Made by a program: the position numbers and the translations under genes. From Parietaria judaica (taxonomy: Eukaryota; Streptophyta; Magnoliopsida; Rosales; Urticaceae): a stretch of DNA of 64,000 nt. The DNA is taken from the NCBI GenBank assembly GCA_954871525.1, contig OX940864.1, positions 4,334,001-4,398,000 of the forward strand, written 5' to 3'. The notes beneath the pieces were generated by a model, which saw only the letters and a program-made list of their open reading frames with translations, did not search any database and had not been told where the DNA came from. Within the stretch, counting starts at the first letter, position 1, and each line of letters starts with the position of its first letter. Below are positions 1 through 10,149 of the stretch, piece after piece.

Positions 1-402
1 TCAAGAACCCCTTGTGTACCTAAAATTTAAAAGTGATGGCAAAAATACCTATAGTCGCATTTGAGGAGTTGACCACTCCATTCTCGTAAAGCCGTTAACT
101 TACCCGTTAACTCTGGCCACGTGGACAAACGTGAGTTGCTGACATAACAATTTTTGCCACGTAGACGAGCCCACATCAGCCTCGTTTACGAAAAAACAAC
201 GAATTAAACCCCTAATTAATACTATTTAATACAACTAATTAAACCCCTAATGATTGCACTTAACAAAACAGATTTGTCCACGTGGTCAGAGTTAATGGGT
301 AAGTTAACGGCGTTACGAGAATGGAGTGGTCAACTCCCCAAATGCGACTTTGGGTATTTTTGTCACTACTTTTAAACTTTAAGTACACAGGGAGTTCTTT
401 GA
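1..402. mobile_element. Foldback (long inverted repeat) MITE-like element
   Basis: The first ~130 bases reappear in inverted orientation at about 271-402 with roughly 90 percent identity by eye. A non-palindromic AT-rich spacer separates the arms. The arms contain the same landmarks in mirror order: a CCACGTGG-like core, a GTTAACTTACCC stretch and a GTTGACCACTCCATTCTCG stretch. It has no coding capacity. The left tip may lie outside the window, so no target duplication could be read. Confidence 0.75.
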
Positions 403-1196
403 CCAAACTTTGGGTATTTTTGCCGTTATTAACACTCTATGTATATATACTGTAGCACGAAAGAGAGACGACATTGAGTGTAAGAAAAATTGTGATTGAC
501 AAATTAATAGCGAATCATGATACAAGCGGTAAGTAGACATACCTCTTACATTAAGACCGAATTACTTCCGGTGTCACAAATATATCAGATTCCATTCTGA
601 ATTTCAAGTACTGCAGCTTTTTATTAACTATCAACTACTGCAGCTTTTTATTATTAACAATTACACTTAAAAAAAATCTTGCGATTATTTCATCATCTAC
701 CTCTACGAATATTGATTTATTGATGAAGTGAAAATATCTACCAAATAGTTTTCTTCGTTTATCATCAAAACATGTAAGAAGAATCATTAGAGCAAATGTT
801 TCCATAGATAAAGAATCTGCCTATAAAATATTTTAAGAAAATAAAAATAGTAGAAAAAAATAAAAATAATTATGTTAACACGAAACTCGTCCCTAGAATC
901 TAGTCAGCGTCTACTCGCCCAAAATAACAGGCCAAACAACTCACACTTATGGTCGGTCTTAAGTTAGTTAGGATCTTAGGTAAGGGAAAATTTTCGAGCC
1001 CCCTTCAAAATGGTAAAATTAAATTTCAATGGGAAAGTACAAAAGATACTTGCATAATTAATAACTACTCATTCAAACATATTACGTTCAACATTTTTGA
1101 GGCCAAAATACTAATCCATTCTATATAGTCAGGTTTCTCGATCATACTCAGATCAACTCAATAGCAAGTTTCGAACAATTATTCAATTCGCGGGAC
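403..1196. other. AT-rich intergenic DNA, nothing recognised
   Basis: No open frame, RNA gene or clear repeat structure was seen. The sequence is AT-rich with short poly-A/T runs. Confidence 0.5.
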
Positions 1197-1200
1197 GGAA

Positions 1201-1890
1201 TGTTACAATCATCAATTCCGTGAGCCGAGAGCGCAAGAACGGGTAAGCTGTGCAGTCCCGCATCGCCTGGGCAAGGGGATGTGCTTATGGGACGTTCCCG
1301 AGACTGTGCAGGTATGAGACTGCACAATTATCGGAGATCATACAGGTATGGGACTGTATGGTCGAAGGGGCTTAAAAGAATTGATTGGTACTACCTATGT
1401 CAACAAGATGCATCTTCTTTTCGGTAGCTCATTCATAAGAACTCCAAAGTTAAGCGTGCTTGGCTTGGAGTAGTTAAGTTGTGCAGTCCCGCATCGCCTG
1501 GGCAAGAGGATGTGCTTATGGGACGTTCCCGAGACTGTGCAAGTATGAGACTGCACAATTATCGGAGATCATACAGGTATGGGACTGTATGGTCGAAGGG
1601 GCTTAGAAGAATTGATTGGTACTACCTATGTCAACAAGATTCATCTTCTTTTCGGTAGCTCATTCATAGAAACTCCAAAGTTAAGCGTGCTTGGCTTGGA
1701 GTAGTTCTGGGATGGGTGACCTCGTCGGAAGTTTCTTGGGAAGCGTGCGAGGCTTTGAGTAGTTCTGGGATGAGTGACCTCCAGGGAAATTTCCTGGGAA
1801 GCGTGCGAGTGAGGACAAAGCACGCTGAAAAGTCTCGTGTTGGCCTGTGGGAACAATCGTCGATTCGATTAAGCAGCCGGGGCGTTACGC
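1201..1890 (+). mobile_element. Cassandra-like TRIM LTR carrying a 5S rRNA-like core, rearranged
   Basis: The stretch at about 1670-1830 closely resembles the internal promoter half of plant 5S rRNA: AACTCC.AAGTTAAGCGTGCTTGG, then GAGTAGTTCTGGGATGGGTGACCTC, then GGGAAG. It sits inside a longer sequence starting near TGTTAC (1201) and ending near GGGGCGTTAC (about 1888). Plant Cassandra TRIM retrotransposons are known for 5S-derived sequence in their LTRs, and the flanking wording fits that family. A 231-bp block is directly duplicated (about 1245-1475 and 1476-1706). The 5S-like tail is duplicated again on a smaller scale near 1701-1810. It is not a functional 5S gene because the upstream third of 5S is absent. 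I see no internal domain or second LTR, so it is likely a solo or rearranged LTR. Confidence 0.7.
1245..1706 (+). repeat. Tandem 231-bp duplication inside the Cassandra-like LTR
   Basis: The block beginning near TGCAGTCCCGCATCGCCTGG occurs at 1251 and again at 1482, a period of 231 bp. The copies differ at only a few positions, for example ggggat versus gaggat. The first copy breaks at GGAGTAGTT and restarts. Only the second copy continues into the rest of the 5S-like core. Confidence 0.85.
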
Positions 1891-1939
1891 GGAAGGCTCA
1901 CTTGTGGCCTGCATGTCCCATTATAGTAGATTTAGACTA

Positions 1940-2474
1940 ATCAAGAGTACATTTAATATAAATTACGAAAACATATATCTTAGAGCATATGGCCAACCAA
2001 CTCAAAATTCATAATTTTATAAACAAATACCTAAATTAAACACTATTATAATTTAATAATATTAAAAATCGGACAAGACTATAACCTAAATGTATTTGCA
2101 TTCAGTTAAAATCGAACCGTCGCGCGTTTAAGCCTTCAAACAACATTTTTTTTTAAAAAAATTTCCAAACTTATAACTACCTAAAGTTTACCTAACTATA
2201 GCTAAAAATCTATTCATATATACTCGTAAATCGGAGCGCACGGTATTTGAACCTTTAGTCTAATTTGATTAGCTTGTTCTAAATAGTTTTGTAGACTAAA
2301 TTAGTTCGCACGTGATGATCTTTAAATGCATTCGTGCAGGAGTCTGTTCTATTAGGTAGCCTCACTGATCACTAAGGTACCATTAATAATCGTTCTCAAT
2401 GTGTCGTATACACCAAATTAAATATAAGTGTGTTGTGTCTATTCTAAAACAAGTACGATAAATACATATATCGT
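1940..2474. other. AT-rich intergenic DNA, nothing recognised
   Basis: No gene or repeat structure was identified in this stretch. Confidence 0.45.
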
Positions 2475-2770
2475 GTTGGTTCCCAATAATGAGATCTGTA
2501 GCCAAAGAACAATGAAGAACAAGAAACAAAAGACAAAAAAGGTTGGGAGAAATTTTCTCTGATTAATGTCGAACGCAAAGAGAGCAAAAAAGTTACAAAC
2601 TAAAGTCATAAGAGTTGTATTTATAGAGAAACTAGAAAGCTAAACCCTTGCTAAACTTCCTAAAATAAACTTAATCAAATTTTTACAATTTACACGTTTT
2701 CCTAACAGAATGGAAAACCAAATCATATCAAATCAGGAAGTTAAATCGAATCTCCAAACTTGCTCCTCAA
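2475..2770 (-). mobile_element. Probable LTR of a retrotransposon (relic, minus strand)
   Basis: Read on the minus strand, this block has a TATA-like motif (complement of TATTTATAGAG), a pyrimidine-rich leader and the end GGGAACCAACA. That is the same end as the copia LTR at 7765-8050. Purine-rich sequence resembling a polypurine tract lies at about 2755-2800. No second LTR was found, and the outer boundary is uncertain. Confidence 0.4.
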
Positions 2771-2860
2771 GTTTGGCACCTTCCTGGAATAGCTCTTCTT
2801 GACTTCTGGCGTTTCCCGTTTCTGCTCGGGAGAATCCTGCTAGGGTCTTCTTCTGCTAGG

Positions 2861-3105
2861 ATGCATCTCTGCTCCCCCTCATCTCTGCTAGGAGTATGTC
2901 TGGTAGGAGCATCTCTGGTAGGAACATCTCTGGTCGGGTTCTTTCCTGCTAGGAGAAAGCTCTGGTCGGACCCATCTCTGGTGGGGAACTTCCTGCTAGG
3001 AAGATCTCTGCTCGGACTCTTCTATGTTGCTCTGGTAGGGAAATCCCTGGTGGAGAAATCTCTGCTAGAGAGATCTCTGTTAGGGGTTGAGCCAAGTCAG
3101 GCTTA
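2861..3105 (-). repeat. Degenerate short tandem repeat (about 15-30 bp units)
   Basis: Variants of CTCTGGTAGGAA / CTCTGCTAGGAG recur at least ten times. On the minus strand they read as a low-complexity peptide of Ser/Thr-Arg-Asp-x-Pro units, interrupted by stops. The block adjoins the LTR-like relic at 2475-2770, so it may be its internal 3' end. Both strands have short open frames but nothing suggests a cellular gene. Confidence 0.5.
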
Positions 3106-3109
3106 AACT

Positions 3110-3971
3110 CACAGTCTTTGAATTTAAAATCTAAAATATTCAGAAATAATAGATCAATATATAATTCCAGAAATATACCTTAAGTTTTTTAAAATAAGGT
3201 GGTATGTTTGTTAACTTTCAATTGAACTAATAAATACACGCAAAGTCGTAACATTTATGTTTTCAATTAGTTCGTCATATGTGTCTCATTTAACGTTATT
3301 TTTTTTAATACGTGTATACTTTTCAGATTAACACTCATATTTTTATGTTTTTAGTTTAATTATTTTTTTATAGCATTTATATGATGTTATATTAAAAAGT
3401 TTTTACCAGAGAAACTTAAGACCGAACCAGTTGAAGCCAGGGAAACATAACATTTAAGAAGTTGGGAATATATGGCACGTAACAATCTCCATTAACACGC
3501 GAGACAAGAACTGACAACGCCTCGTGAAAAATAGTTCTACGTGGACCGTTGAATAATGTGAGGGCAGATATATATAATTAATATAAATGAGATATATATA
3601 TATATATTAATATATATGTATATATTCATCCATGCATAAAGTAGTTACGTGGCTTAATTTATATCGTACGTATCTCTAGTCTACTACACAACGTTTTCAC
3701 CAAATTGGGTGTGATAAAATCCAATGCAATCTTTGTGCCTCCTCTTTTCTCTATCTTCTATATCCATTAATGTTATACGTTGAAAGCACACAGAGAATAC
3801 CTAACAAGCACTATAGAAGAAAAATCTCACTGATATAGTAGTAAATCAAATCAACGATTTTATTCTATATCAAGTAAAGTTAACCTAGAAAGCAGCTTGC
3901 TCACGTGGGTAACCACACAAAGTTTTGCCTCGTTCAGATACTTTAGTTTTGTTTTGTACTTATATATATGG
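3110..3971. other. AT-rich intergenic DNA with a TA microsatellite
   Basis: Contains alternating TA runs near 3590-3625 and no recognisable gene. A CACGTG element occurs near 3903. I assign no function to it. Confidence 0.4.
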
Positions 3972-4905
3972 GTAAACTGCGGCTAATGTACCTAATGTTT
4001 GATCGGCTACGGATTATGTACCTAATGTTTATTTTTGACGGCTAATGTGCTTAAACTTGATTCCGTTAGATTTTTTCGCGTTTTCTGTCACTTGACCGTC
4101 AACAAGTGATTTCTCCTCTATATATGTAGTTTTCGTATTTTTGGCATAACTCACTCATTTTTTGTCCATATTTTATGCAAGACCTACGGTTGGAAAGATA
4201 AGAGATATATTTACAACTTTGGTGTTTTAAGTTTTGTTAAAAACAGTTGAAAAAAATACGAAATTTTAATTACAACGTAAAACAGGACATTAGTGTAATG
4301 CAAAATATTTGTTTCGAGCAAATTTTAATATACTTAATAATTTTTTTCTGATAAAACGTAAAACTAAAACGTTGTAGATAAATCTTTTATCTTTTCAACG
4401 GTAGTTTATTTATAAATTTTTGACAAAAAATGAGTAAGTTATGCCAAAAATACGAAAGATTTTTTCACATCACATTTTTCATATTTTTGGCATAACTCAC
4501 TCTTTTTTGTCCAAAATTTATAACTAAACTACCGTTGGAAAAATAAAAGATTTATCTACAACTTTGTAGTTTTACGTTTCATCATAAAAAGTCATTAAGT
4601 ATATTAAAATTTGCTCGAAACAAATATTTTGCATTAAACTAATGTCTAGTTTTATGTTGTAATTGAAATTTTTGTATTTTTTTCTACTGTTTTTAACAAA
4701 ACTTAAAACACCAAAGTTGTATATATATCTCTTATCTTTCCAACCGTAGGTCTTGCATAAAATATGGACAAAAAATGAGTGAGTTATGCCAAAAATATAA
4801 AATCTGTACATATAGAGGAAAAATCACTTGCTGACGTTCAAGTGGCGGAAAACACGAAAAAATCTAACGGAATCGGGTACATTAGCTATCGAAAATAAAC
4901 ATTAG
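3972..4905. mobile_element. Long-TIR foldback element, copy 1 (right tip truncated)
   Basis: The left arm starts GTAAACTGCGGCTAATG. It is mirrored on the right by sequence ending in TTAGCTATCGAAAATAAACATTAGGT. Inside, a motif GCATAACTCACTC.TTTTTTGTCC appears repeatedly in both orientations, so the whole element is a nested palindrome of about 0.93 kb. A second, fuller copy lies at 38864-39855. Comparison shows that copy 1 has lost about 60 bp of its right tip, exactly where the truncated copia gag begins. It encodes no protein I recognise. Confidence 0.8.
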
Positions 4906-5401
4906 GTGGCCGTAGAAGACGGAGATGTCGAAGTGCGCAAGGATAGGATGGCTCTCGCCGCCATCTATCAGGGAGTTCCGGAAGATGTCCTTCTCATGAT
5001 CGCCGAGAAGGATTCCGCAAAAGAGGAGTGGACAACGCTACGAACAATGCATATGGGCGCAGAGCGCGTCCGAGACGCAAAAGTTCAAACCTTGAAGAGT
5101 GAATTCGAGGCTCTCCGAATGAGGGACGGTGAGGCGGTGGACGACTTTGCCATGAAATTGACATCTATTGTGACAGGTATACACTCGTTAGGAGACACGG
5201 TAGAGGAGACCACCGTTGTCAAGAAATTCCTTAGAGCCGTACCACACAAGTACATGCAGATTGTGACATCGATCGAGCAGTTTGGCGATCTCAAGACCAT
5301 GACGGTCGAGGAGGTTGTTGGTTGCCTCTTAGCCCACGAGGAGAGACTTCAGGGTTATGGATGTCGAGACAAAAAAATAGTGGGGAGCCGAATTTTCTTC
5401 T
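4906..5401 (+). pseudogene. copia gag fragment (UBN2-type)
   Basis: This frame encodes a helical Gag domain resembling the UBN2 / Retrotran_gag family: EEWTTLRTMHMG, then LKSEFEALRMRDGEAVDDFAMK, then VVKKFLRAVPHKYMQIV. The frame opens by read-in at a GTG with no natural start, because the 5' end of the element is gone. Gag would form the virus-like particle of the retrotransposon. It breaks at a stop near 5401 and resumes in another frame. Confidence 0.8.
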
Positions 5402-5479
5402 AATTCCTTAGGTTGGAGCAGCTACGGCGGAGACAACCAAGGACATGGTAGAGGTCGAGGACGAGGGTGAGGTCGGGAA

Positions 5480-5734
5480 ATGCGAGGTCGCGACAGCAAC
5501 TTACCCTGTCAAGATAATACCACTACTCGAAGAGACAATAGCACGGTGAAGTGCTACAACTGTCAAAAGCTCGGGCACTATGCATCAGAATGTCGCAGAA
5601 GGAACCACGGCGAGGAAGCAAATCTGACGAGATTTAGCGAAGACGAGCCCAGATTGATGTTCGCCCAGCTGGAGGAGAACGTGGAATTGCAGAAATACGA
5701 GGAGACGAGCCTCGTAGGCGCGAGAGACACCTAG
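5480..5734 (+). pseudogene. copia gag C-terminus with CCHC zinc knuckle
   Basis: Encodes an RG-rich stretch and a canonical zinc knuckle, CYNCQKLGHYASEC (spacing C-x2-C-x4-H-x4-C), typical of copia nucleocapsid. The frame stops at 5732-5734. Protease and integrase, which normally follow, are absent, so an internal deletion joins this to the RT region. Confidence 0.85.
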
Positions 5735-5999
5735 CCCGGGGGAGAGCCGGTCAGAGAAAAGACCGACCTTGAGGATCTAGTCGACGTGAAGCCGAGCCCG
5801 AGGCTGAGTTGATGATGCCCGAGAAGCAACCTAGTTCAGAGAAGAAGTAGGATTGGCACAATTGAGTTCGAAGTCGAAGGAGAAGAGGAAGAAGGCGTTG
5901 CCGAGCAGGGAGAGTCAGCAACACCCAGTCCGGAAAATTCCAGCCCGGATACACCTAGGACACCTAGCCCGAGTAGGTCCAACCTGTCCAGCTCAGGTG

Positions 6000-6963
6000 A
6001 TTCTTCAATCAAGGATGGCCCAAGGGGATTTCGTCCCCTAGCTGAAGTCTATGAAGATGCTCAAGAAGTGGGGATGAACTTAGAAGAACTGTCCTTGATA
6101 TGTGTTGAAGAGCCAGATAACTACCGAGAGACAACAACCGGGCAGGATTGGCAGGAGGCAATGCGGAAGGAGCTGGAGTCCATAGAGAAGAACAAGACAT
6201 GAGAGCTTACTGACCTGCCCAAAGGTCATAAGCCTATTGGTCTGAAGTGGGTCTACAAGCTGAAAAAGGACACTGAAGGAATGTCCTCAAGCACAAAGCG
6301 AGACTGGTCGCAAAGGGATACGTGCAGAAGCAGGGAGTTGACTTCGAGGAAGTTTTTTGCTCCAGTGGCGAGACACGACACGATCAGGATGATCTTGGCC
6401 CTCATCGGGGTTGGGAGATTCACCACTTAGATGTCAAATCGGCATTTCTAAATGGTGACCTCGAAGAAGAAGTATACGTCAGTCAACCCGAAGGTTATGT
6501 CGTCAAAGCTCAAGAACACAAGGTATACAGGTTGTCAAAGGCACTTTACGGGCTACGTCAAGCACCAAGAGCGTGGAATATACGCCTTGACAGGAGCATT
6601 AAGAGGCTCGGGTTTGTGAAGTGTTCTCATGAGCAGGCGGTATATACGAGGAGCAACGCAGAAGAAACACTCATTGTTGGAGTGTATGTTGATGACTTGA
6701 TCGTAACCGGATCAAGCGCAGAAGGCGTAGCAGGATTCAAGAAGCAGATGATGGCAGAGTTTGAGATGAGTGACCTCGAACTACTTTTGTACTACCTCGG
6801 CATCGAGGTGGATCAGAAGAAGGACTGCATTACTCTGAAGCAGTCGGCTTATGCAAAGAATATTCTGAAACAGAGTAAGATGACCGATTGCAACCCGAAT
6901 CCGATAGAGGCAAAATTGCAGCTCAAGAAAGACGCGAAAGGAACAGCAGTGGATCCCACATAG
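6000..6963 (+). pseudogene. copia reverse transcriptase (broken)
   Basis: Recognisable RVT_2 landmarks in order are WQEAMRKELESIE, LKWVYKLKKD, the DVKSAFLNGDL block, LYGLRQAPRAW and the catalytic YVDD at about 6685-6696. Frameshifts near 6285 and 6355 split the N-terminal part from the rest, and TAG at 6961-6963 ends the frame. In a live element this would be the polymerase copying RNA to DNA. Here it is non-functional. Confidence 0.9.
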
Positions 6964-6972
6964 TACAGACGA

Positions 6973-7657
6973 GTGATAGAGTGTCTCAGGTACTTTATCC
7001 ACACCCGACCGGACATCTCACACGCAGTCGGCATGGTGAGTCGGTACATGGAGAAGCCTACTAGTTTACACCAGCAGGCTGTGAAGCATATCCTGCGTTA
7101 CGTGAAGGGAACGACGAGCTACGGGATCCAGTACGGAAGCGGAAGTGGAGCCGATGAACTAGTCAGTTTTACCGTTAGTACACCAGCAGGCTGTGAAGCA
7201 TATCCTGCGTTACGTGAAGGGAACGACGAGCTACGGGATCCAGTACGGAAGCGGAAGTGGAGCCGATGAACTAGTCAGTTTTACCGTTAGTGACTTAGCC
7301 GGTGACATTGATGACAAAAAGAGTACTGGAGGGATGGCGTTTTATCTCAACGAGAATCTTATCACCTGGCAGTCTCAGAAGCAGAATACTGTGGCCCAAT
7401 CGTCCTTTGAAGCAGAGTTTATGGCAGCGACCGCAGCGTCGTGTCAAGTGTTATGGCTGAGAAGTTTGTTGAGCGAGGTTACCAGAAGCGAGCAGAAGCC
7501 AGTGACTCTCTATGTGGACAACAAGTCAGTGATCGCACTGATGAAGAACCCGGTGTTTCATGGACGGGGCAAGCACATTGACACTCGTTTTCACTTTATT
7601 CGCGAGTGTGTGGAGAAGCGGGAAATCATCGTGGAGTTTGTCAGCTCCGGAGAGTAG
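6973..7657 (+). pseudogene. copia RT end and RNase H (broken, with tandem duplication)
   Basis: It starts with the conserved [20 protein letters not shown] block and ends with RNase H motifs DLAGDIDDKKSTGG, SFEAEF and LYVDNKSVIALMKNP. A 112-bp segment is duplicated in tandem (period read at 7069 versus 7181), which shifts the frame. A TAG near 7655 interrupts the C-terminus just before the conserved region that runs into the polypurine tract. Confidence 0.9.
7069..7292 (+). repeat. 112-bp tandem duplication in the copia pol remnant
   Basis: The motif CACCAGCAGGCTGTGAAGCA starts at 7069 and again at 7181, and the following sequence is repeated almost exactly up to ACCGTTAGT. The second copy then continues into RNase H. 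Confidence 0.85.
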
Positions 7658-7764
7658 CGAGCGAACATCCTCACCAAGGCTCTAGCGAGAGTCAAGTTCG
7701 TGGAGATGAGAGAGCTGCTCGGCGTGAAGAACCTCGAACTAAGTCAAGTTTACGGGGGAGAATA

Positions 7765-8050
7765 TGAGATTTAAATCTTGACTTAGTCAAAGATATTATC
7801 TTTACCTATTAATTAGGATATTAATTAAAGATAAGATTAGATTTATTAGTTTCCTATTTAGTTTAGGATTAGGATTTGTTTTTCCTTAAAATAGCATTAG
7901 TCGCTAGCTATTTTAATCAACTCTAAGTATTTTCCTTCGACATTGATTTATAAGAGAAAGTTTCATCTCAATTCTTTTGTGTTCCAATTTTGTTTTCTTT
8001 TTCGTTTCTATTCATGTTTCTTTGGCACAGATCAATTTTGGGAACCAACA
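7765..8050 (+). repeat. 3' LTR of the truncated copia element
   Basis: It follows a polypurine tract (ACGGGGGAGAA). It starts TGAGATTTAAATC and ends GGGAACCAACA, about 286 bp. The 5' LTR is missing, so neither age nor target duplication can be assessed. The LTR end lies about 400 bp upstream of the WSD-A start codon. Confidence 0.75.
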
Positions 8051-8446
8051 AAATGGTGTAGGGGTTGTTTCATTTCAGCTTTCAATGATGAACTCCATTT
8101 TAAGATAAAAAAAAATGTTCTTGACTTTTTTTTTTATTATATAAATTTCCCATAAATAATTAAACCGATTTCGACAGTCAGTTTTTACAAACATAGAATC
8201 AATAAAAAGCACAAGTTTTACCTAACTTGCAAGTTGCAACAAGTTATTAAAATTTAATCTCGATATTTCTTCGATATAGAAAAAAAAAAAAAAAATTACA
8301 CTCTAGCTAGCTAGTACATACATTAATCTATTGTATTAATTAAATTTAATAACATCTCTCAAGTACTGTAGTTATATCTTATGTATCCTCATGTGCATAT
8401 CATCAACTCCTAACCTACAGTACGCAGAAGAAAAATCCTCTCGAAA

Positions 8447-10103
8447 ATGGCGACAAAATTTGTAGTTCCGAGCTCTTCCATGGCTTCTGATGCAGAAGAA
8501 GGGACGAAGATGAGTAGGTTGAGAGAGATTGTCGTGAGACCAATCGAAACGACGAAAAACCGGAAGGTCGATAAGGACGACGATCTTGAAAATGGTGAGA
8601 TAGGTGAAGAGAATGAAGAGCCATTGAGCCCATTTGGTCGTATCTTCCATGAGGATAACTTCAATATTCATATATTGGCGATCATGGGTTTCAAGACCAA
8701 GATCGACCCTTCGGTTCTCAAGACCAGCTTGCCTCATACTTTGCTCAAGCATCCTCGTTTCTCAAGTTTGATGGTAACAATTATATGTTTCCCATGATCC
8801 TTAAACACGTATACCTCCATTAATCAAAACAGTTCTCTCATTTTTTCCCCTTGTATAGTTGTATATGTGCGTGTGTGTGTTTGTTTTTATATGTATAAAC
8901 ACACGTACACGCATATATATTATATATATATATATATATATTTATATGGAAACCCCAAACCCTATATGTACATATATTGATATATATTCAAATCCTTGTA
9001 TAACACCTCCATCACAACAACAGTTCTCTCTTTTTTCTTTTTCTTTTTTATAGACATAGTCATGTGTGTGTGGGTATAACTGTAATGTATGTGTCCTTTC
9101 AGACTTCCAGTAAAATGGTTGTAGTTATACGAGGTGATTTCGCGATATCCCGGTTGAAGAACATAAAAATGTATAATATATATTTATATGGAAAGTTGGA
9201 AACCATAAATCCTATGTGTACATATATTATATTATTTGCAAAAGAAAAGGGTACGGGTCTACGGGATAATATATATATATATATGAGATTTCCACTAAAT
9301 GGTTATAGATAATATTATTTTGCTTGATTCTGGTTGAAGAGCATTTAAAATGTATGCCTGTGAAGTGTGAAAATATATATGAACACCATAAACCCTACAT
9401 AAACGTGTATATATATATATGTATATAATATGATATTTTCATTAAAATTATAAAATATGATTTTGCATGATCCAGGTTGAAGAACATAAAAATGGCAGCG
9501 AGATCATGAAATGGGTGCGAACGAATGTGATTTTAGATGATCACATCATCATCCCCGAGATCGACATAGCCGAAAAAGACTTCGAATCCTCAGAAAAGTT
9601 CGTCGAAGAGTACATCTATACCCTCACAAAAACAAGGCTCGACACGGCAAAGCCTCTATGGGATCTCCATATCCTCAACGTCGAAAGCTCCACGTCGAAA
9701 AGCGTGGCGATCTTAAGGATCCACCACTCTCTTGGTGACGGAATATCTCTCATGTCTCTGCTGCTCGCTTGCATGCGCAAAACCTCCGATCCCAACGCCT
9801 TGCCGACTCTTCCATCAACAAAGACCGCCAAACCAACTAGGAGCACCACCGGGACTTCCGCCATCGGACAGTGGTTCTTGAGCATCTTCTTGGGGCTTTG
9901 GTTGGCTCTTTATAGATTTTGGAATACAGTCGTGGACAGTATTACGTTTCTGGCCTCAATTTTCTTTACCGTCGAAGATAGCAATACGCCTTTCAAGCGT
10001 CTTCCGGGAAGCCATCATAACTCTCCTCGGAGAGTGGTTTTCGGGTTTGTCAGCTTGGATGACATGAAATTGGTGAAGAATTCAATGAAAATGGTAAATC
10101 TCT

Positions 10104-10149
<46 letters not shown>

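Larger units (their letters stand above)
4906..8050 (+). mobile_element. Degenerate Ty1/copia retrotransposon, 5' truncated, protease and integrase deleted
   Basis: The order on the plus strand is gag (about 4906-5730), a short linker, RT (about 5990-6960), RNase H (about 7270-7740), a polypurine tract (about 7754-7762) and a 3' LTR (7765-8050). The 5' LTR, primer site, gag start, protease and integrase are missing. Several stops and frameshifts break pol, including a TAG at 6961-6963, frameshifts near 6285 and 6355, and a TAG near 7655. A 112-bp tandem duplication (from 7069 and again from 7181) disrupts the RT/RNase H connection. The element is inactive. Confidence 0.9.

Noticed and set aside
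1700..1830. A functional 5S rRNA gene
   Set aside because: Only the internal promoter half resembles 5S rRNA. The 5' third and the correct end are missing, and the context is that of a Cassandra-like LTR.
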